Assembly: GCF_024347395.1 (NCBI RefSeq)
Contig: NZ_AP025472.1
Location: 1,922,001-1,986,000 of the forward strand
From: Vibrio cortegadensis
GTDB lineage: Bacteria; Pseudomonadota; Gammaproteobacteria; Enterobacterales; Vibrionaceae
Length of the DNA: 64,000 nucleotides
Direction of reading: 5' to 3'
Each line of letters starts with the position of its first letter. Position 1 is the stretch's first letter. Of the stretch, positions 17,249 to 26,168 are shown one piece after another. The notes beneath the pieces are model-generated. The model was not told the DNA's origin, did no database searches, and saw only the letters and a list, made by a program, of their open reading frames with translations. A program made the position numbers and the translations under genes.

Positions 17249-18385
17249 TTAATAAGCCGATGTACTGTTGTCTTCGATAAATTTCTTATCAAGACGACCA
17301 AACATTTTGTAATAAGTCCAAGTTGTGTATGCCAAAATGATTGGCACCATCACGAACGCAACACCTGTCATCAGGTTTAATGTCAGTTCACTTGAAGTCG
17401 CATCCCACATCGTTAAGCTGTGGCTAGGAACTAGGCTTGATGGCATAACAAATGGGAACATTGCTAAACCAGCCGTGAATACAACGCCAGCATTCGTTAA
17501 GCTTGATGCGATAAAGGCAATGGCACCTTTCTCAAAGCGAGATGCGATGACTGCAATTAGCGGCATGACTACGCCAAGCGCTGGTGCAATCCACATTAAT
17601 GGGTATTTTTCAAAGTTCGCCATCCAAGCACCCGCTTCTCTAACCACTTCTTTGTTGATTGGGTTAGACGGAGCGGCATGATCTAGCGCACTAACAATCA
17701 CATAACCATCAATGCTTTGAATCCAAAAACCTGCCGCTACAAATGCAACTGCAATCACAAGCCCCATTACCTGAGCAATAGTACGTGAACGCGTATGTAC
17801 TTCATCAACGGTTTTCATCTGTAACCATGTCGCGCCTTGCAGCAAGAACATAGACAAGCTAATAACACCGCAAAGTAAAGCAAACGGATTCAATAAACCA
17901 AAGAATGAACCATGATAAGTTGGCATCATGAAGTCACTCAGTTGGAAAGGTACGCCTTGCAACAAGTTACCAAAAGCGACACCAAAAATAACTGGTGGGA
18001 TCACGCCACTCGCACAAATTGCACCATCCCAAGCTTTACGCCATCTAGGATCTTCAATTTTAGAGCGGTAATCCAAACCAAGTGGGCGTAGCCATAGAGC
18101 TGCTAACGCGACAATCATTGCAAAGTAGAAGCCAGAGAATGATGTTGCGTACACTAATGGCCAAGCTGCAAATAAAGCACCACCAGCAGTAATTAACCAA
18201 ACTTGGTTACCATCCCAGTGTGGAGCGATAGTATTAATCATCACTCGACGCTCTGTATCGTTTTTACCGATTACTGTAACCAAGGCACCCACACCTAAGT
18301 CAAAGCCATCCGTTACGGCGAAACCAACCAGTAATACACCAATTAGTATCCACCAAATAAGTCGTAAGATTTCGTAATCAAACAT
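17249..18385 (-). CDS. cydB: Cytochrome bd ubiquinol oxidase subunit II
   Basis: A 378-residue inner-membrane protein with about nine membrane helices. The N-terminal signature is WWILIGVLLVGFAVTDGFDLGVG, and MINTIAPHWDGNQVWLITAGGALFAAWP follows. CydB pairs with CydA in the quinol oxidase that reduces oxygen at low tension without pumping protons. It starts 16 nt after cydA and is followed directly by cydX. Confidence 0.98.
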   Translation of the reverse strand: MFDYEILRLIWWILIGVLLVGFAVTDGFDLGVGALVTVIGKNDTERRVMINTIAPHWDGNQVWLITAGGALFAAWPLVYATSFSGFYFAMIVALAALWLRPLGLDYRSKIEDPRWRKAWDGAICASGVIPPVIFGVAFGNLLQGVPFQLSDFMMPTYHGSFFGLLNPFALLCGVISLSMFLLQGATWLQMKTVDEVHTRSRTIAQVMGLVIAVAFVAAGFWIQSIDGYVIVSALDHAAPSNPINKEVVREAGAWMANFEKYPLMWIAPALGVVMPLIAVIASRFEKGAIAFIASSLTNAGVVFTAGLAMFPFVMPSSLVPSHSLTMWDATSSELTLNLMTGVAFVMVPIILAYTTWTYYKMFGRLDKKFIEDNSTSAY

Positions 18386-18401
18386 AATTGTGCTTCCTCA
18401 C

Positions 18402-19988
18402 TTATACTTCTACTTGGCGACTAACTTTGTCTTCAACAGAGTTTTCGTCTTGTTCAAAGTGATAACGACCTGTTTTTAGACTACTTGGTCCTTTACGTGC
18501 AAATTTCACCATTAGGAAAACTTCTGCAATTAGGAACACCGTGTAAAGCGCTAGAATGGCAAACAGTGATGACCATAGCTGACCCATTGTCAGAGCAGAA
18601 ACCGCCACATTCACAGGTAAGATTTCACCAACAGCCCATGGTTGACGACCGAATTCAGCAACAAACCAACCGGCTTCGATTGCAATCCAAGGTAGTGGCA
18701 TGCCGTACAACGCCGCTTTTAATAACCACTTCTTCTGACCAATTTTTTGGCGGCAGGTTTGAATAAACGCAAAGCCAAAAATCAGAAGCATCGCAACGCC
18801 ACATGCAACCATGATTCGGAATGAGAAGAATAGAGGCCAAACCGTCGGAATTGAATCGTCCGCAGCAGCTTGAATCTGGTCTTCAGTCGCATCGACAACA
18901 TTGTCGGTATAGCGTTTAAGTAGAAGTCCGTAGCCAAGATCATTCTTAACTTCGTCAAATGCCGCTTTGTTAGCATCTGTCTTGTCACCAGCACGCAGCT
19001 TTTCAAGCAATTCGTAAGCATACATACCTGTGCGGATACGCTCTACGTGCTCTTCACGTAAATCACGTAAGCCTGTCACTTGAGTATCAAAAGAGCGAGT
19101 TGCAATAATACCCATTACGTAAGGGATCTTAATGGCGAAATCAGTATGCATCTCTTCTTGGTTAGGTAAACCAAACACAGTAAATGCTGCTGGTGCTTCT
19201 TCGGTATGCCACTCGGCTTCAATCGCCGCAAGCTTCACTTTCTGCACTTCACCTAGTTCATAACCAGACTCATCGCCTAGAACCATTACCGATAAAATAG
19301 CGGCCATACCGAAAGAGGCGGCAATCGCGAATGAGCGGCGAGCAAAGGCAACATCTCTGCCTTTTAATAGGTAGTAAGAGCTGATACCAAGTACGAACAT
19401 TGAACCTGCGGTATAACCAGAGGCAACAGTATGAACAAATTTAACTTGCGCTACAGGGTTGAAAACGACTTCAGCAAAGCTGACCATTTCCATACGCATG
19501 GTTTCGAAGTTAAATTCTGCGCCGACAGGGTTTTGCATCCAGCCGTTCGCAATCAAGATCCATAGTGCAGAGAAGTTTGAACCTAACGCAACCAACCAAG
19601 TTACGGCCAAATGTTGTCGTTTAGATAACCTATCCCAACCGAAGAAGAAGAGACCCACAAAAGTAGATTCAAGGAAAAAGGCAACTAAGGCTTCAATGGC
19701 AAGCGGAGCACCAAAAATATCACCTACGTAATGAGAATAGTAAGACCAGTTGGTTCCGAACTGGAATTCCATGGTAAGGCCTGTTGCCACACCAAGTGCA
19801 AAGTTAATCCCGAATAGCTTACCCCAGAACTTTGTCATGTCCTTATAGATTTGCTTATCGGTCATTACATATAGAGACTCCATGATGGCAAGCAAAAATG
19901 CCATACCTAAAGTCAATGGAACGAATAAGAAGTGATACATCGCCGTGAATGCAAACTGCAATCGCGAGAGATCAACAACGTCAATCAT
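18402..19988 (-). CDS. cydA: Cytochrome bd ubiquinol oxidase subunit I
   Basis: A 528-residue membrane protein carrying the three haems. Haem b595 ligand H19 is in FTAMYHFLFVPLTLGM. The quinol-binding Q-loop starts at ESGYELGEVQKVKLAAIEAE, and GRQPWAVGEILP is present near the C-terminus. The frame is open 13 codons further upstream (to 20027), but ATG at 19988 has AAAGGAG about 7 nt upstream and matches the known N-terminus MIDVVDLSRLQF. It is the first gene of cydAB-cydX-ybgE; possible FNR and ArcA sites lie upstream. Confidence 0.98.
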   Translation of the reverse strand: MIDVVDLSRLQFAFTAMYHFLFVPLTLGMAFLLAIMESLYVMTDKQIYKDMTKFWGKLFGINFALGVATGLTMEFQFGTNWSYYSHYVGDIFGAPLAIEALVAFFLESTFVGLFFFGWDRLSKRQHLAVTWLVALGSNFSALWILIANGWMQNPVGAEFNFETMRMEMVSFAEVVFNPVAQVKFVHTVASGYTAGSMFVLGISSYYLLKGRDVAFARRSFAIAASFGMAAILSVMVLGDESGYELGEVQKVKLAAIEAEWHTEEAPAAFTVFGLPNQEEMHTDFAIKIPYVMGIIATRSFDTQVTGLRDLREEHVERIRTGMYAYELLEKLRAGDKTDANKAAFDEVKNDLGYGLLLKRYTDNVVDATEDQIQAAADDSIPTVWPLFFSFRIMVACGVAMLLIFGFAFIQTCRQKIGQKKWLLKAALYGMPLPWIAIEAGWFVAEFGRQPWAVGEILPVNVAVSALTMGQLWSSLFAILALYTVFLIAEVFLMVKFARKGPSSLKTGRYHFEQDENSVEDKVSRQVEV

Positions 19989-20111
19989 GGTAACTCCTTT
20001 GTGTCGGCTGAGTGACACGTTAGACATTCTGCAACATCAGCGTGAAATGTTAAACCACCCCACAAACTGTTATTAATAAAGAAATTATTGTTGCGAAAAT
20101 GTACTCCAATG

Positions 20112-20126
20112 GTTAGTTATTTGTTA
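20112..20126. promoter_or_regulatory. Possible ArcA-P site upstream of cydA
   Basis: GTTAGTTATTTGTTA matches the ArcA consensus GTTAATTAAATGTTA at 12 of 15 positions. It lies about 125 nt upstream of the cydA start codon. ArcA activates cydAB in E. coli, which makes the match more believable; binding here is inferred. Confidence 0.5.
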
Positions 20127-20204
20127 AGCGATAGCTAATATAGCTAGAGCTAATATTACTGCTAAAATCAGATTGTTTCAAAAGGTTTATAACCAATTCT
20201 TGCT

Positions 20205-20218
20205 TTGATTTAAGTCAA
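20205..20218. promoter_or_regulatory. FNR-type site 1 upstream of cydA
   Basis: TTGATTTAAGTCAA matches the FNR box TTGAT-N4-ATCAA at 9 of 10 specified positions. It lies about 220 nt upstream of the cydA start. In E. coli FNR represses cydAB under full anaerobiosis. Confidence 0.55.
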
Positions 20219-20254
20219 TTAAACACCAAGCAATTTGATTGCTTTTTACCCAAC

Positions 20255-20268
20255 TTGATTTAGATCAA
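20255..20268. promoter_or_regulatory. FNR-type site 2 upstream of cydA (perfect consensus)
   Basis: TTGATTTAGATCAA matches TTGAT-N4-ATCAA at all ten specified positions. It is 50 nt (about five helical turns) from site 1, which suits cooperative or paired binding on one face of the DNA. The 574-nt region from 19989 to 20562 otherwise holds only AT-rich DNA and the ruvB terminator. Confidence 0.65.
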
Positions 20269-20460
20269 CCGAACATTAACCTCTAAGGTTACAGTCCGTG
20301 ATAAAAGTCATGAATAGTGATTGTTTTATTAACAGAACACCCAAATAAAAACACACAAAATCCACATATTCCGCTCTTTCGATACTAAGCATTAATCAAC
20401 TTACCAAAAATGGAATCATAGATTGCATTGTGCGATAGGTGGTTTCAGTTCTACAAATAT

Positions 20461-20491
20461 CAAAAAAGCCGACTTATTCTTAAAGTCGGCT
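20461..20491 (-). terminator. Terminator downstream of ruvB
   Basis: AGCCGACTT (20467-20475) and AAGTCGGCT (20483-20491) form a 9-bp stem. On the minus strand it is followed by T6 (plus-strand A's at 20462-20467). It lies about 70 nt past the ruvB stop codon. Confidence 0.85.
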
Positions 20492-20562
20492 CTTCTAGCG
20501 GTACTGCTATGATGGTTTACTTGTGATTGCTCTAGACTAAAGGTCTAACCATCTTAGTTGTT

Positions 20563-21573
20563 TTACTGTTTATCGATCCCAAAGTGTAAATACGCTCTAT
20601 CAGTCGCAATTCGACCGCGAGGTGTTCGTTGAAGATAGCCTTGCTGAATCAAATAAGGCTCTAGCACATCTTCAATCGTATCTTTCTCTTCACCTATTGC
20701 TGCGGCTAAATTATCTAACCCTACCGGGCCGCCTGAAAATTTTTCCATGATGGCCAGCAACAATTTTCTGTCCATGTAATCGAAACCTTGATTATCGACA
20801 TCAAGCATGTCGAGCGCTTTATCCGCTATATCTGAACAAATGTGTCCATTGCCTTTTACTTCAGCATAATCACGAACCCGACGTAACAATCGGTTGGCAA
20901 TACGTGGCGTACCTCGGGCACGACGAGCTACTTCGAGTGCGCCCTCTGAATCCATCGACAAGCCTAAACAATCCGCACTGCGCTGCACAATATGTTGTAG
21001 ATCTTTGACATTGTAATACTCAAGACGTTGAACAATACCAAATCGGTCTCTCAGCGGTGACGTTAATGACCCCGCTCTCGTGGTTGCCCCTATCAGAGTA
21101 AAGGGTGGCAGATCGATTTTAATGGAGCGTGCTGCTGGGCCTTCACCAATCATGATGTCGAGCTGGTAATCTTCCATTGCAGGGTAGAGGATCTCTTCAA
21201 CAATAGGGCTCAGACGGTGAATTTCATCAATAAATAAGACGTCATTCTCTTCTAGGTTGGTCAACAAAGCAGCCAGATCCCCTGCTTTTTCCAAAACAGG
21301 TCCAGAAGTGGTGCGAATATTCACTTCCATCTCATTCGCGACAATATTAGCAAGCGTAGTTTTACCAAGCCCTGGAGGCCCAAAGATCAACAGATGGTCA
21401 AGAGGCTCTTCACGCATTTGTGCGGCTTTAATGAAAATTTCCATCTGATCGCGGACATGATCCTGACCTCGGTAGTCAGCCAGTTTCTTCGGACGTATCG
21501 CACGGTCAATAACATCTTCATCTTTAAAGACTGGATTATCAGGGGCGATTAAACGATCAGCTTCAATCATCAA
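20563..21573 (-). CDS. ruvB: Holliday junction branch migration ATPase RuvB
   Basis: A 336-residue AAA+ motor. Walker A is GPPGLGKTT (about 64-72), Walker B is LFIDEIHRL, sensor 1 is GATTRAG, the arginine finger lies in SPLRDRFGI, and the C-terminal winged helix ends RTPRGRIATDRAYLHFG. RuvB hexamers pull DNA through the RuvA-bound junction. The N-terminus reads MMIEADRL; the second Met is the usual start. It lies about 60 nt after ruvA in the same direction. Confidence 0.98.
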   Translation of the reverse strand: MMIEADRLIAPDNPVFKDEDVIDRAIRPKKLADYRGQDHVRDQMEIFIKAAQMREEPLDHLLIFGPPGLGKTTLANIVANEMEVNIRTTSGPVLEKAGDLAALLTNLEENDVLFIDEIHRLSPIVEEILYPAMEDYQLDIMIGEGPAARSIKIDLPPFTLIGATTRAGSLTSPLRDRFGIVQRLEYYNVKDLQHIVQRSADCLGLSMDSEGALEVARRARGTPRIANRLLRRVRDYAEVKGNGHICSDIADKALDMLDVDNQGFDYMDRKLLLAIMEKFSGGPVGLDNLAAAIGEEKDTIEDVLEPYLIQQGYLQRTPRGRIATDRAYLHFGIDKQ

Positions 21574-21633
21574 TTACTCTACTTTTATAGTGATTTGTTT
21601 AAATAGTTAAATTCGAAAGCGGTGGCTCTCACT

Positions 21634-22251
21634 TTACACCATTGCTCTTAGCGCTTCTCTAATTAAAGCTTCGCTGCTCATGTCAGGTTTCGCTACTTGT
21701 GAAACTATCTTAGATGCTTGAACAGGCTTGTACCCCAAAGCAAGCAACGCACTTACTGCTTCATCTTTGGCACTGTTAGGGTTCGTAATCGTACCATTAT
21801 CACTTGGTGCCGCATCTGTTGCAGGAGTGAACAAATCACCTTCTCCCCACCCCTTTAGACGATCCTTCATTTCTACCACTAAACGTTCAGCGGTTTTCTT
21901 ACCTACACCCGGTAATTTCACTAATGTAGAAATGTCTTCTCGTTCAACACTTGAGACAAATTGGCTCGCGGTCATACCCGACAAGATACCCAAACCTAAT
22001 TTTGGTCCAACACCATTCGCTTTTATAACTTCTCTGAACAAAGCGCGCTCTTTAACGGTGTTAAATCCATAAAGTAACTGTGCATCTTCACGAACCACAA
22101 AGTGGGTATAAATAATGGCCTCATCACCTATATTTGGTAATTCATAAAAACAGCTCATTGGCATTTGAACTTCATAACCAATTCCGCTGACTTCAATCAA
22201 TAGTTCAGGAGGCTGCTTTTCAATGAGGGTTCCACGAAGACGTCCAATCAC
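21634..22251 (-). CDS. ruvA: Holliday junction DNA-binding subunit RuvA
   Basis: A 205-residue protein with the three RuvA domains: an OB fold starting MIGRLRGTLIEKQPPELLIEVSG (split here: MIGRLRGTLIEK), two helix-hairpin-helix motifs (KANGVGPKLGLGILSG and KLPGVGKKTAERLVVEMK), and a flexible linker leading to a C-terminal three-helix domain (EAVSALLALGYKPVQASKIV) that contacts RuvB. It precedes ruvB in a leftward operon. ruvC is separated from it by about 150 nt and a terminator. Confidence 0.98.
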   Translation of the reverse strand: MIGRLRGTLIEKQPPELLIEVSGIGYEVQMPMSCFYELPNIGDEAIIYTHFVVREDAQLLYGFNTVKERALFREVIKANGVGPKLGLGILSGMTASQFVSSVEREDISTLVKLPGVGKKTAERLVVEMKDRLKGWGEGDLFTPATDAAPSDNGTITNPNSAKDEAVSALLALGYKPVQASKIVSQVAKPDMSSEALIREALRAMV

Positions 22252-22292
22252 AATTCATTCTCTTAAGGATAAAATACGCAAATAAGAATATA

Positions 22293-22320
22293 AAAGAACT
22301 GGATACATATCCAGTTCTTT
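22293..22320 (-). terminator. Terminator between ruvC and ruvA
   Basis: AAAGAACTGGATA (22293-22305) and its complement TATCCAGTTCTTT (22308-22320) form a 13-bp perfect inverted repeat with almost no loop. The minus-strand 3' side is T-rich (TTCTTTTATATT). It would separate ruvC from ruvAB transcription. Confidence 0.65.
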
Positions 22321-22400
22321 ATTGTTGTTCACTGTATGAATTTGAGCTAAATAGTCGTTAAGTGATTATATCGACTAAAAGATCGCCACAATAAAAATCA

Positions 22401-22922
22401 CTACCTATAACGCCCTCTTTTTGCTCCTGTCGCTTTCCCAGCTAATGCAATCAATGTTTTATTGGTATTCGCATGACAAATTGCCACACCTAACCCATCA
22501 GCGGCATCCGCTTGAGGCTTGGCTGGTAGCTTTAGCATCGTCATCACCATATGCTGAACTTGCGCTTTATCTGCTCCACCAGAACCGGTAACCGCTTGCT
22601 TAATTAGCCTCGCAGCATATTCATAAACGGGTAAATCGGCATTCACTGCGGCAACAATCGCACTACCACGGGCTTGACCTAGCTTGAGAGCTGAATCGGC
22701 ATTCTTCGACATAAAGACTTGTTCAATGGCAAATACATCCGGTTGAAACTGAGTGATGATCTCCGTCACTCCGGCGTATATTTGCTTGAGTCGCCCTGGA
22801 AGCTCTTTTTCAGACATACGGATACAACCACTACCTAAATAGTGTAGGTGGCGACCATTTTGTTTGATCACACCGTAACCTGTAATGCGAGAACCCGGAT
22901 CGATTCCTAAAATAATTGACAT
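22401..22922 (-). CDS. ruvC: Holliday junction resolvase RuvC
   Basis: A 173-residue RNase H-fold endonuclease that cuts junctions symmetrically. Acidic catalytic residues are visible: D7 in LGIDPGSRITGYG, E in FAIEQVFMSKNADSALKLGQ, and the Asp pair in KPQADAADGLGVAICH near the C-terminus. Length equals the E. coli protein. It lies between aspS and ruvA on the same strand. Confidence 0.98.
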   Translation of the reverse strand: MSIILGIDPGSRITGYGVIKQNGRHLHYLGSGCIRMSEKELPGRLKQIYAGVTEIITQFQPDVFAIEQVFMSKNADSALKLGQARGSAIVAAVNADLPVYEYAARLIKQAVTGSGGADKAQVQHMVMTMLKLPAKPQADAADGLGVAICHANTNKTLIALAGKATGAKRGRYR

Positions 22923-22986
22923 AAATCCTTACCATCCCAAGCTAAATAAAGCGGCTGCATTTTGCTCAATTCAGTTTGGCATAAAT

Positions 22987-23015
22987 ATAAAAATGCCCGT
23001 AACAAAACGGGCATT
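22987..23015 (-). terminator. Terminator downstream of aspS
   Basis: AATGCCCGT (22992-23000) and ACGGGCATT (23007-23015) form a 9-bp stem with a 6-nt loop. The minus strand continues into T's. It lies about 40 nt past the aspS stop codon. Confidence 0.85.
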
Positions 23016-23056
23016 CATTGTTAAAACTTAACGAACAAGAGTCCACTCGAGATTGA

Positions 23057-24838
23057 TTACTCGGCGTCTTTCTCTTTTTTCGCTAAATTAACGGCAATTG
23101 CTAACTCTTCTAGTGATGCTGGGTTAGCAAGACTAGGCGCGTCCGTCAACAGACAAGCAGCCGCTGTTGTTTTAGGGAATGCGATAACGTCACGGATGTT
23201 CTCTGTACCACAAAGTAACATTGCAAGGCGATCAAGACCAAAAGCAAGACCAGCATGTGGTGGCGTACCGTATTTTAGAGCTTCAAGTAAGAAACCGAAT
23301 TTCTCTTGTTGCTCTTTCGCTTCAATACCTAAGATATTAAATACTGCTGTTTGCATGTCTGAGTTGTGAATACGAACAGAACCACCACCGACTTCGTAGC
23401 CATTGATAACCATATCGTAAGCATCAGAATTCGCAGCAGCCGGATTAGCTTGAAGCTCTTCCGCTGTCATGCCTAGAGGTGATGTGAATGGGTGGTGCAT
23501 GGCATGCAAGTTACCTTCACCATCTTCTTCAAACATTGGGAAATCGATAACCCAAAGTGGTGCCCACGCTTTCTTATCTGTCAGCTCAAGATCGTCACCA
23601 AGTTTGATACGTAGAGCGCCCATTGCCTCAGCAACGATACCCGCTTTATCTGCACCAAATAGGATGATATCGCCTGTTTCAGCTTCAGTACGCTCAAGAA
23701 TACCATTCACGATATCTTCGCTTAGGAACTTAGCAACTGGAGATTGAACACCTTCAAAGCCCGCAGCACGATCGTTCACTTTCATCCATGCTAAGCCTTT
23801 CGCGCCGTAGATACCGACAAATTTACCGTACTCGTCAATTTGCTTACGAGACAGTTTAGCACCGCCAGGAACACGAATTACCGCAACACGACCTTTTTCA
23901 TCATTCGCAGGGCCAGCAAATACTTGGAACTCCACATCTTTTACAAGATCGGCAACGTCAACAAGTTCTAGTGGGTTACGTAGATCAGGCTTGTCAGAAC
24001 CAAAACGACGAATCGCTTCAGAGAATGGCATCACCGGGAATTGACCTAGCTCGACATCTAAAAGCTCTTTCCACATGTCGTGTACAAGACGCTCTGTTAC
24101 ATCACGAACTTCTTGAGAAGACATGAATGATGTTTCGATATCGATTTGAGTAAATTCAGGCTGACGATCAGCACGTAAATCTTCATCACGGAAACATTTT
24201 ACGATTTGGTAGTAACGGTCAAATCCAGACATCATCAGCAGCTGTTTGAACAACTGTGGAGATTGTGGAAGCGCGTAAAAGCTACCTTTATGAACACGGC
24301 TAGGGACTAAGTAGTCACGAGCACCTTCTGGTGTTGCTTTAGTAAGTACAGGCGTTTCAATATCTAAGAATAGGTTCTCATCTAAGAAACGGCGCACAAA
24401 GCTAGAAGCACGAGCACGTAGTTTAATACGATCGCTCATCTCTGGACGACGCAAATCGATGTAACGGTACTTAAGACGCTGCTCTTCTGAGTTCGTTTGG
24501 TTGAAGTCTAGTGGAAGCGCTTCTGAACGGTTGATGATTTCAAGACCGCTTGCTAATAATTCCACTTCACCTGTTGCCATATCTTTATTAACTTGGCTGT
24601 CAGGGCGAACACGAACTTCACCTGTAAATTTGATACAGAACTCATTACGCAGTTGGCTAGCTACCTCAAATACATCTTTCATATCTGGGTCAATAACTAC
24701 CTGAACGACACCTTCACGATCTCGCATATCAATGAAGATAAGACCGCCTAAATCACGGCGACGGTTAACCCAGCCGCAAAGTTCTACAGTTTGTCCTGCA
24801 AGGGACTTGTTCAGGTCACCACAGTAATGGGTACGCAT
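23057..24838 (-). CDS. aspS: Aspartyl-tRNA synthetase
   Basis: A 593-residue class IIb synthetase. The N-terminal OB fold has ELCGWVNRRRDLGGLIFIDM. Class II motif 2 is FRDEDLRADRQPEFTQID, a bacterial GAD insertion domain lies in the middle, and motif 3 is GLAFGLDRLAMLL. The frame opens 26 codons upstream to 24916, but the ATG at 24838 gives the standard N-terminus MRTHYCGDLNKSLAGQ and the length of the E. coli enzyme (590). It lies about 130 nt upstream of ruvC in the leftward direction. Confidence 0.98.
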   Translation of the reverse strand: MRTHYCGDLNKSLAGQTVELCGWVNRRRDLGGLIFIDMRDREGVVQVVIDPDMKDVFEVASQLRNEFCIKFTGEVRVRPDSQVNKDMATGEVELLASGLEIINRSEALPLDFNQTNSEEQRLKYRYIDLRRPEMSDRIKLRARASSFVRRFLDENLFLDIETPVLTKATPEGARDYLVPSRVHKGSFYALPQSPQLFKQLLMMSGFDRYYQIVKCFRDEDLRADRQPEFTQIDIETSFMSSQEVRDVTERLVHDMWKELLDVELGQFPVMPFSEAIRRFGSDKPDLRNPLELVDVADLVKDVEFQVFAGPANDEKGRVAVIRVPGGAKLSRKQIDEYGKFVGIYGAKGLAWMKVNDRAAGFEGVQSPVAKFLSEDIVNGILERTEAETGDIILFGADKAGIVAEAMGALRIKLGDDLELTDKKAWAPLWVIDFPMFEEDGEGNLHAMHHPFTSPLGMTAEELQANPAAANSDAYDMVINGYEVGGGSVRIHNSDMQTAVFNILGIEAKEQQEKFGFLLEALKYGTPPHAGLAFGLDRLAMLLCGTENIRDVIAFPKTTAAACLLTDAPSLANPASLEELAIAVNLAKKEKDAE

Positions 24839-25113
24839 AATGAATTTCCCAATCTCTTTAATAATGTCTAATTCTAGGCTGCCAGAAAATGGACTTCCGA
24901 CAGAGCAAAGTGTCATTTATACGCTGAAAATCACTTAAAATCGACCTTCCAGAATACAATTTGTTGTGTTTTATCATGCTTTGATGCATTTCACCCCAAC
25001 AAGCGGCTAAATAAACATCAAAAGTCTAACTATTTATCGGATTATATCGTTACCGTTTCCAAACGATCAAAAGTTTCGTACAGTTAAATATCGGCCACTT
25101 ACTTCACAGAGAG

Positions 25114-26001
25114 ATGATGACTCAATTACCCATTCGACTTGGATTAACCATGTGGTCGCACTCTCAGTGGCAAGCAAGCTTCTATGGAAGTGGTACTAAA
25201 CCAGCAGAAAGGCTCGAAAAATATTCTCAGGTCTTTCATACCGTCGAGGGTAACACCACTTTTTATGCGACCCCGTCAATGGCGACAATTCAAAACTGGC
25301 AAGCCAGTACGCCAGATGAATTTCGCTTCACATTTAAGCTTCCAAAAGAGATCACCCACCAGCAGATGCTGCGTCATAGCCAGCAAAGCTTGAAAGATTT
25401 CTTAATTGTGATGCAGCCGCTCTGGTCTAAAATTGGTCAATGGACCATCCAACTGCCTGCCGCTTTCTCTCCTGCGGACTTACCTGTTTTACAGAAGTTC
25501 TGCCAAGGTTTTCCGCCAGAAATGAAATTAGGCATTGAGGTCCGCCATTTGGGCTTCTTCAATAAGAATGATGACGAAAAACGGTTTAATCAGTGGTTAA
25601 TTGAAAACAACATCAACCGGATCATTATGGACAGTCGTCCTGTGTTTTCAGCTCCGCCGACAACGGAAGCGGTAAGAGAAGCACACAAAAATAAACCCAA
25701 AGTCCCTACCCATGCCATTGCAACAAGCACCAACCCAATGATCCGCTTCATTGGACACCCAGATATTGAAGCTAATGTGGCTTTTTTCCAACCTTGGCTT
25801 GTGAAGCTCTCCACTTGGATCCAACAAGGAAAGCAACCCTATTTAATGATTCATACACCAGATAACGTTGAAGCACCTGAACTAGCGCTCAAACTTTATG
25901 GTCTGTTACAGCAAGACTTAACCCTTCAACAACGGCATACCCTGCCACCCCTCCCCACTTTTCCGAATAGCGTGAACAGCCCACAAATCGATATGTTTTG
26001 A
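25114..26001 (+). CDS. yecE: DUF72 family protein YecE
   Basis: A 295-residue protein of the DUF72 (TIM-barrel-like) family. Typical parts are LGLTMWSHSQWQASFYG at the start, VEGNTTFYATPS, FRFTFKLPKEITH, IEVRHLGFF and MDSRPVF. The biochemical function is unknown. In gammaproteobacteria yecE commonly precedes cmoA-cmoB, as here, which suggests but does not prove a link with tRNA modification. The N-terminus reads MM, so the start may be 25114 or 25117; GAGAG lies directly upstream. An inverted repeat separates it from cmoA. Confidence 0.85.
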   Translation: MMTQLPIRLGLTMWSHSQWQASFYGSGTKPAERLEKYSQVFHTVEGNTTFYATPSMATIQNWQASTPDEFRFTFKLPKEITHQQMLRHSQQSLKDFLIVMQPLWSKIGQWTIQLPAAFSPADLPVLQKFCQGFPPEMKLGIEVRHLGFFNKNDDEKRFNQWLIENNINRIIMDSRPVFSAPPTTEAVREAHKNKPKVPTHAIATSTNPMIRFIGHPDIEANVAFFQPWLVKLSTWIQQGKQPYLMIHTPDNVEAPELALKLYGLLQQDLTLQQRHTLPPLPTFPNSVNSPQIDMF

Positions 26002-26070
26002 GTGTGTAAATCTACTTCCTCATTATTAATGACAAAGTGAGCAATTTTTCATAAAATACGCCCCCTTTTT

Positions 26071-26105
26071 ACAGTCAATATTCGCCAATTCTGAATATTG
26101 ACTGT
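26071..26105. repeat. Perfect 13-bp inverted repeat between yecE and cmoA
   Basis: ACAGTCAATATTC (26071-26083) and GAATATTGACTGT (26093-26105) are perfect inverted copies around a 9-nt spacer. No T run follows on either strand, so it is a weak terminator candidate. It could instead be an operator or an mRNA hairpin in front of cmoA. Confidence 0.6.
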
Positions 26106-26168
26106 ATTCGCAACACTAATTTGTAACGTTGGCGCATGTATTCCACACACCAACTCTTGCATTGAGAA

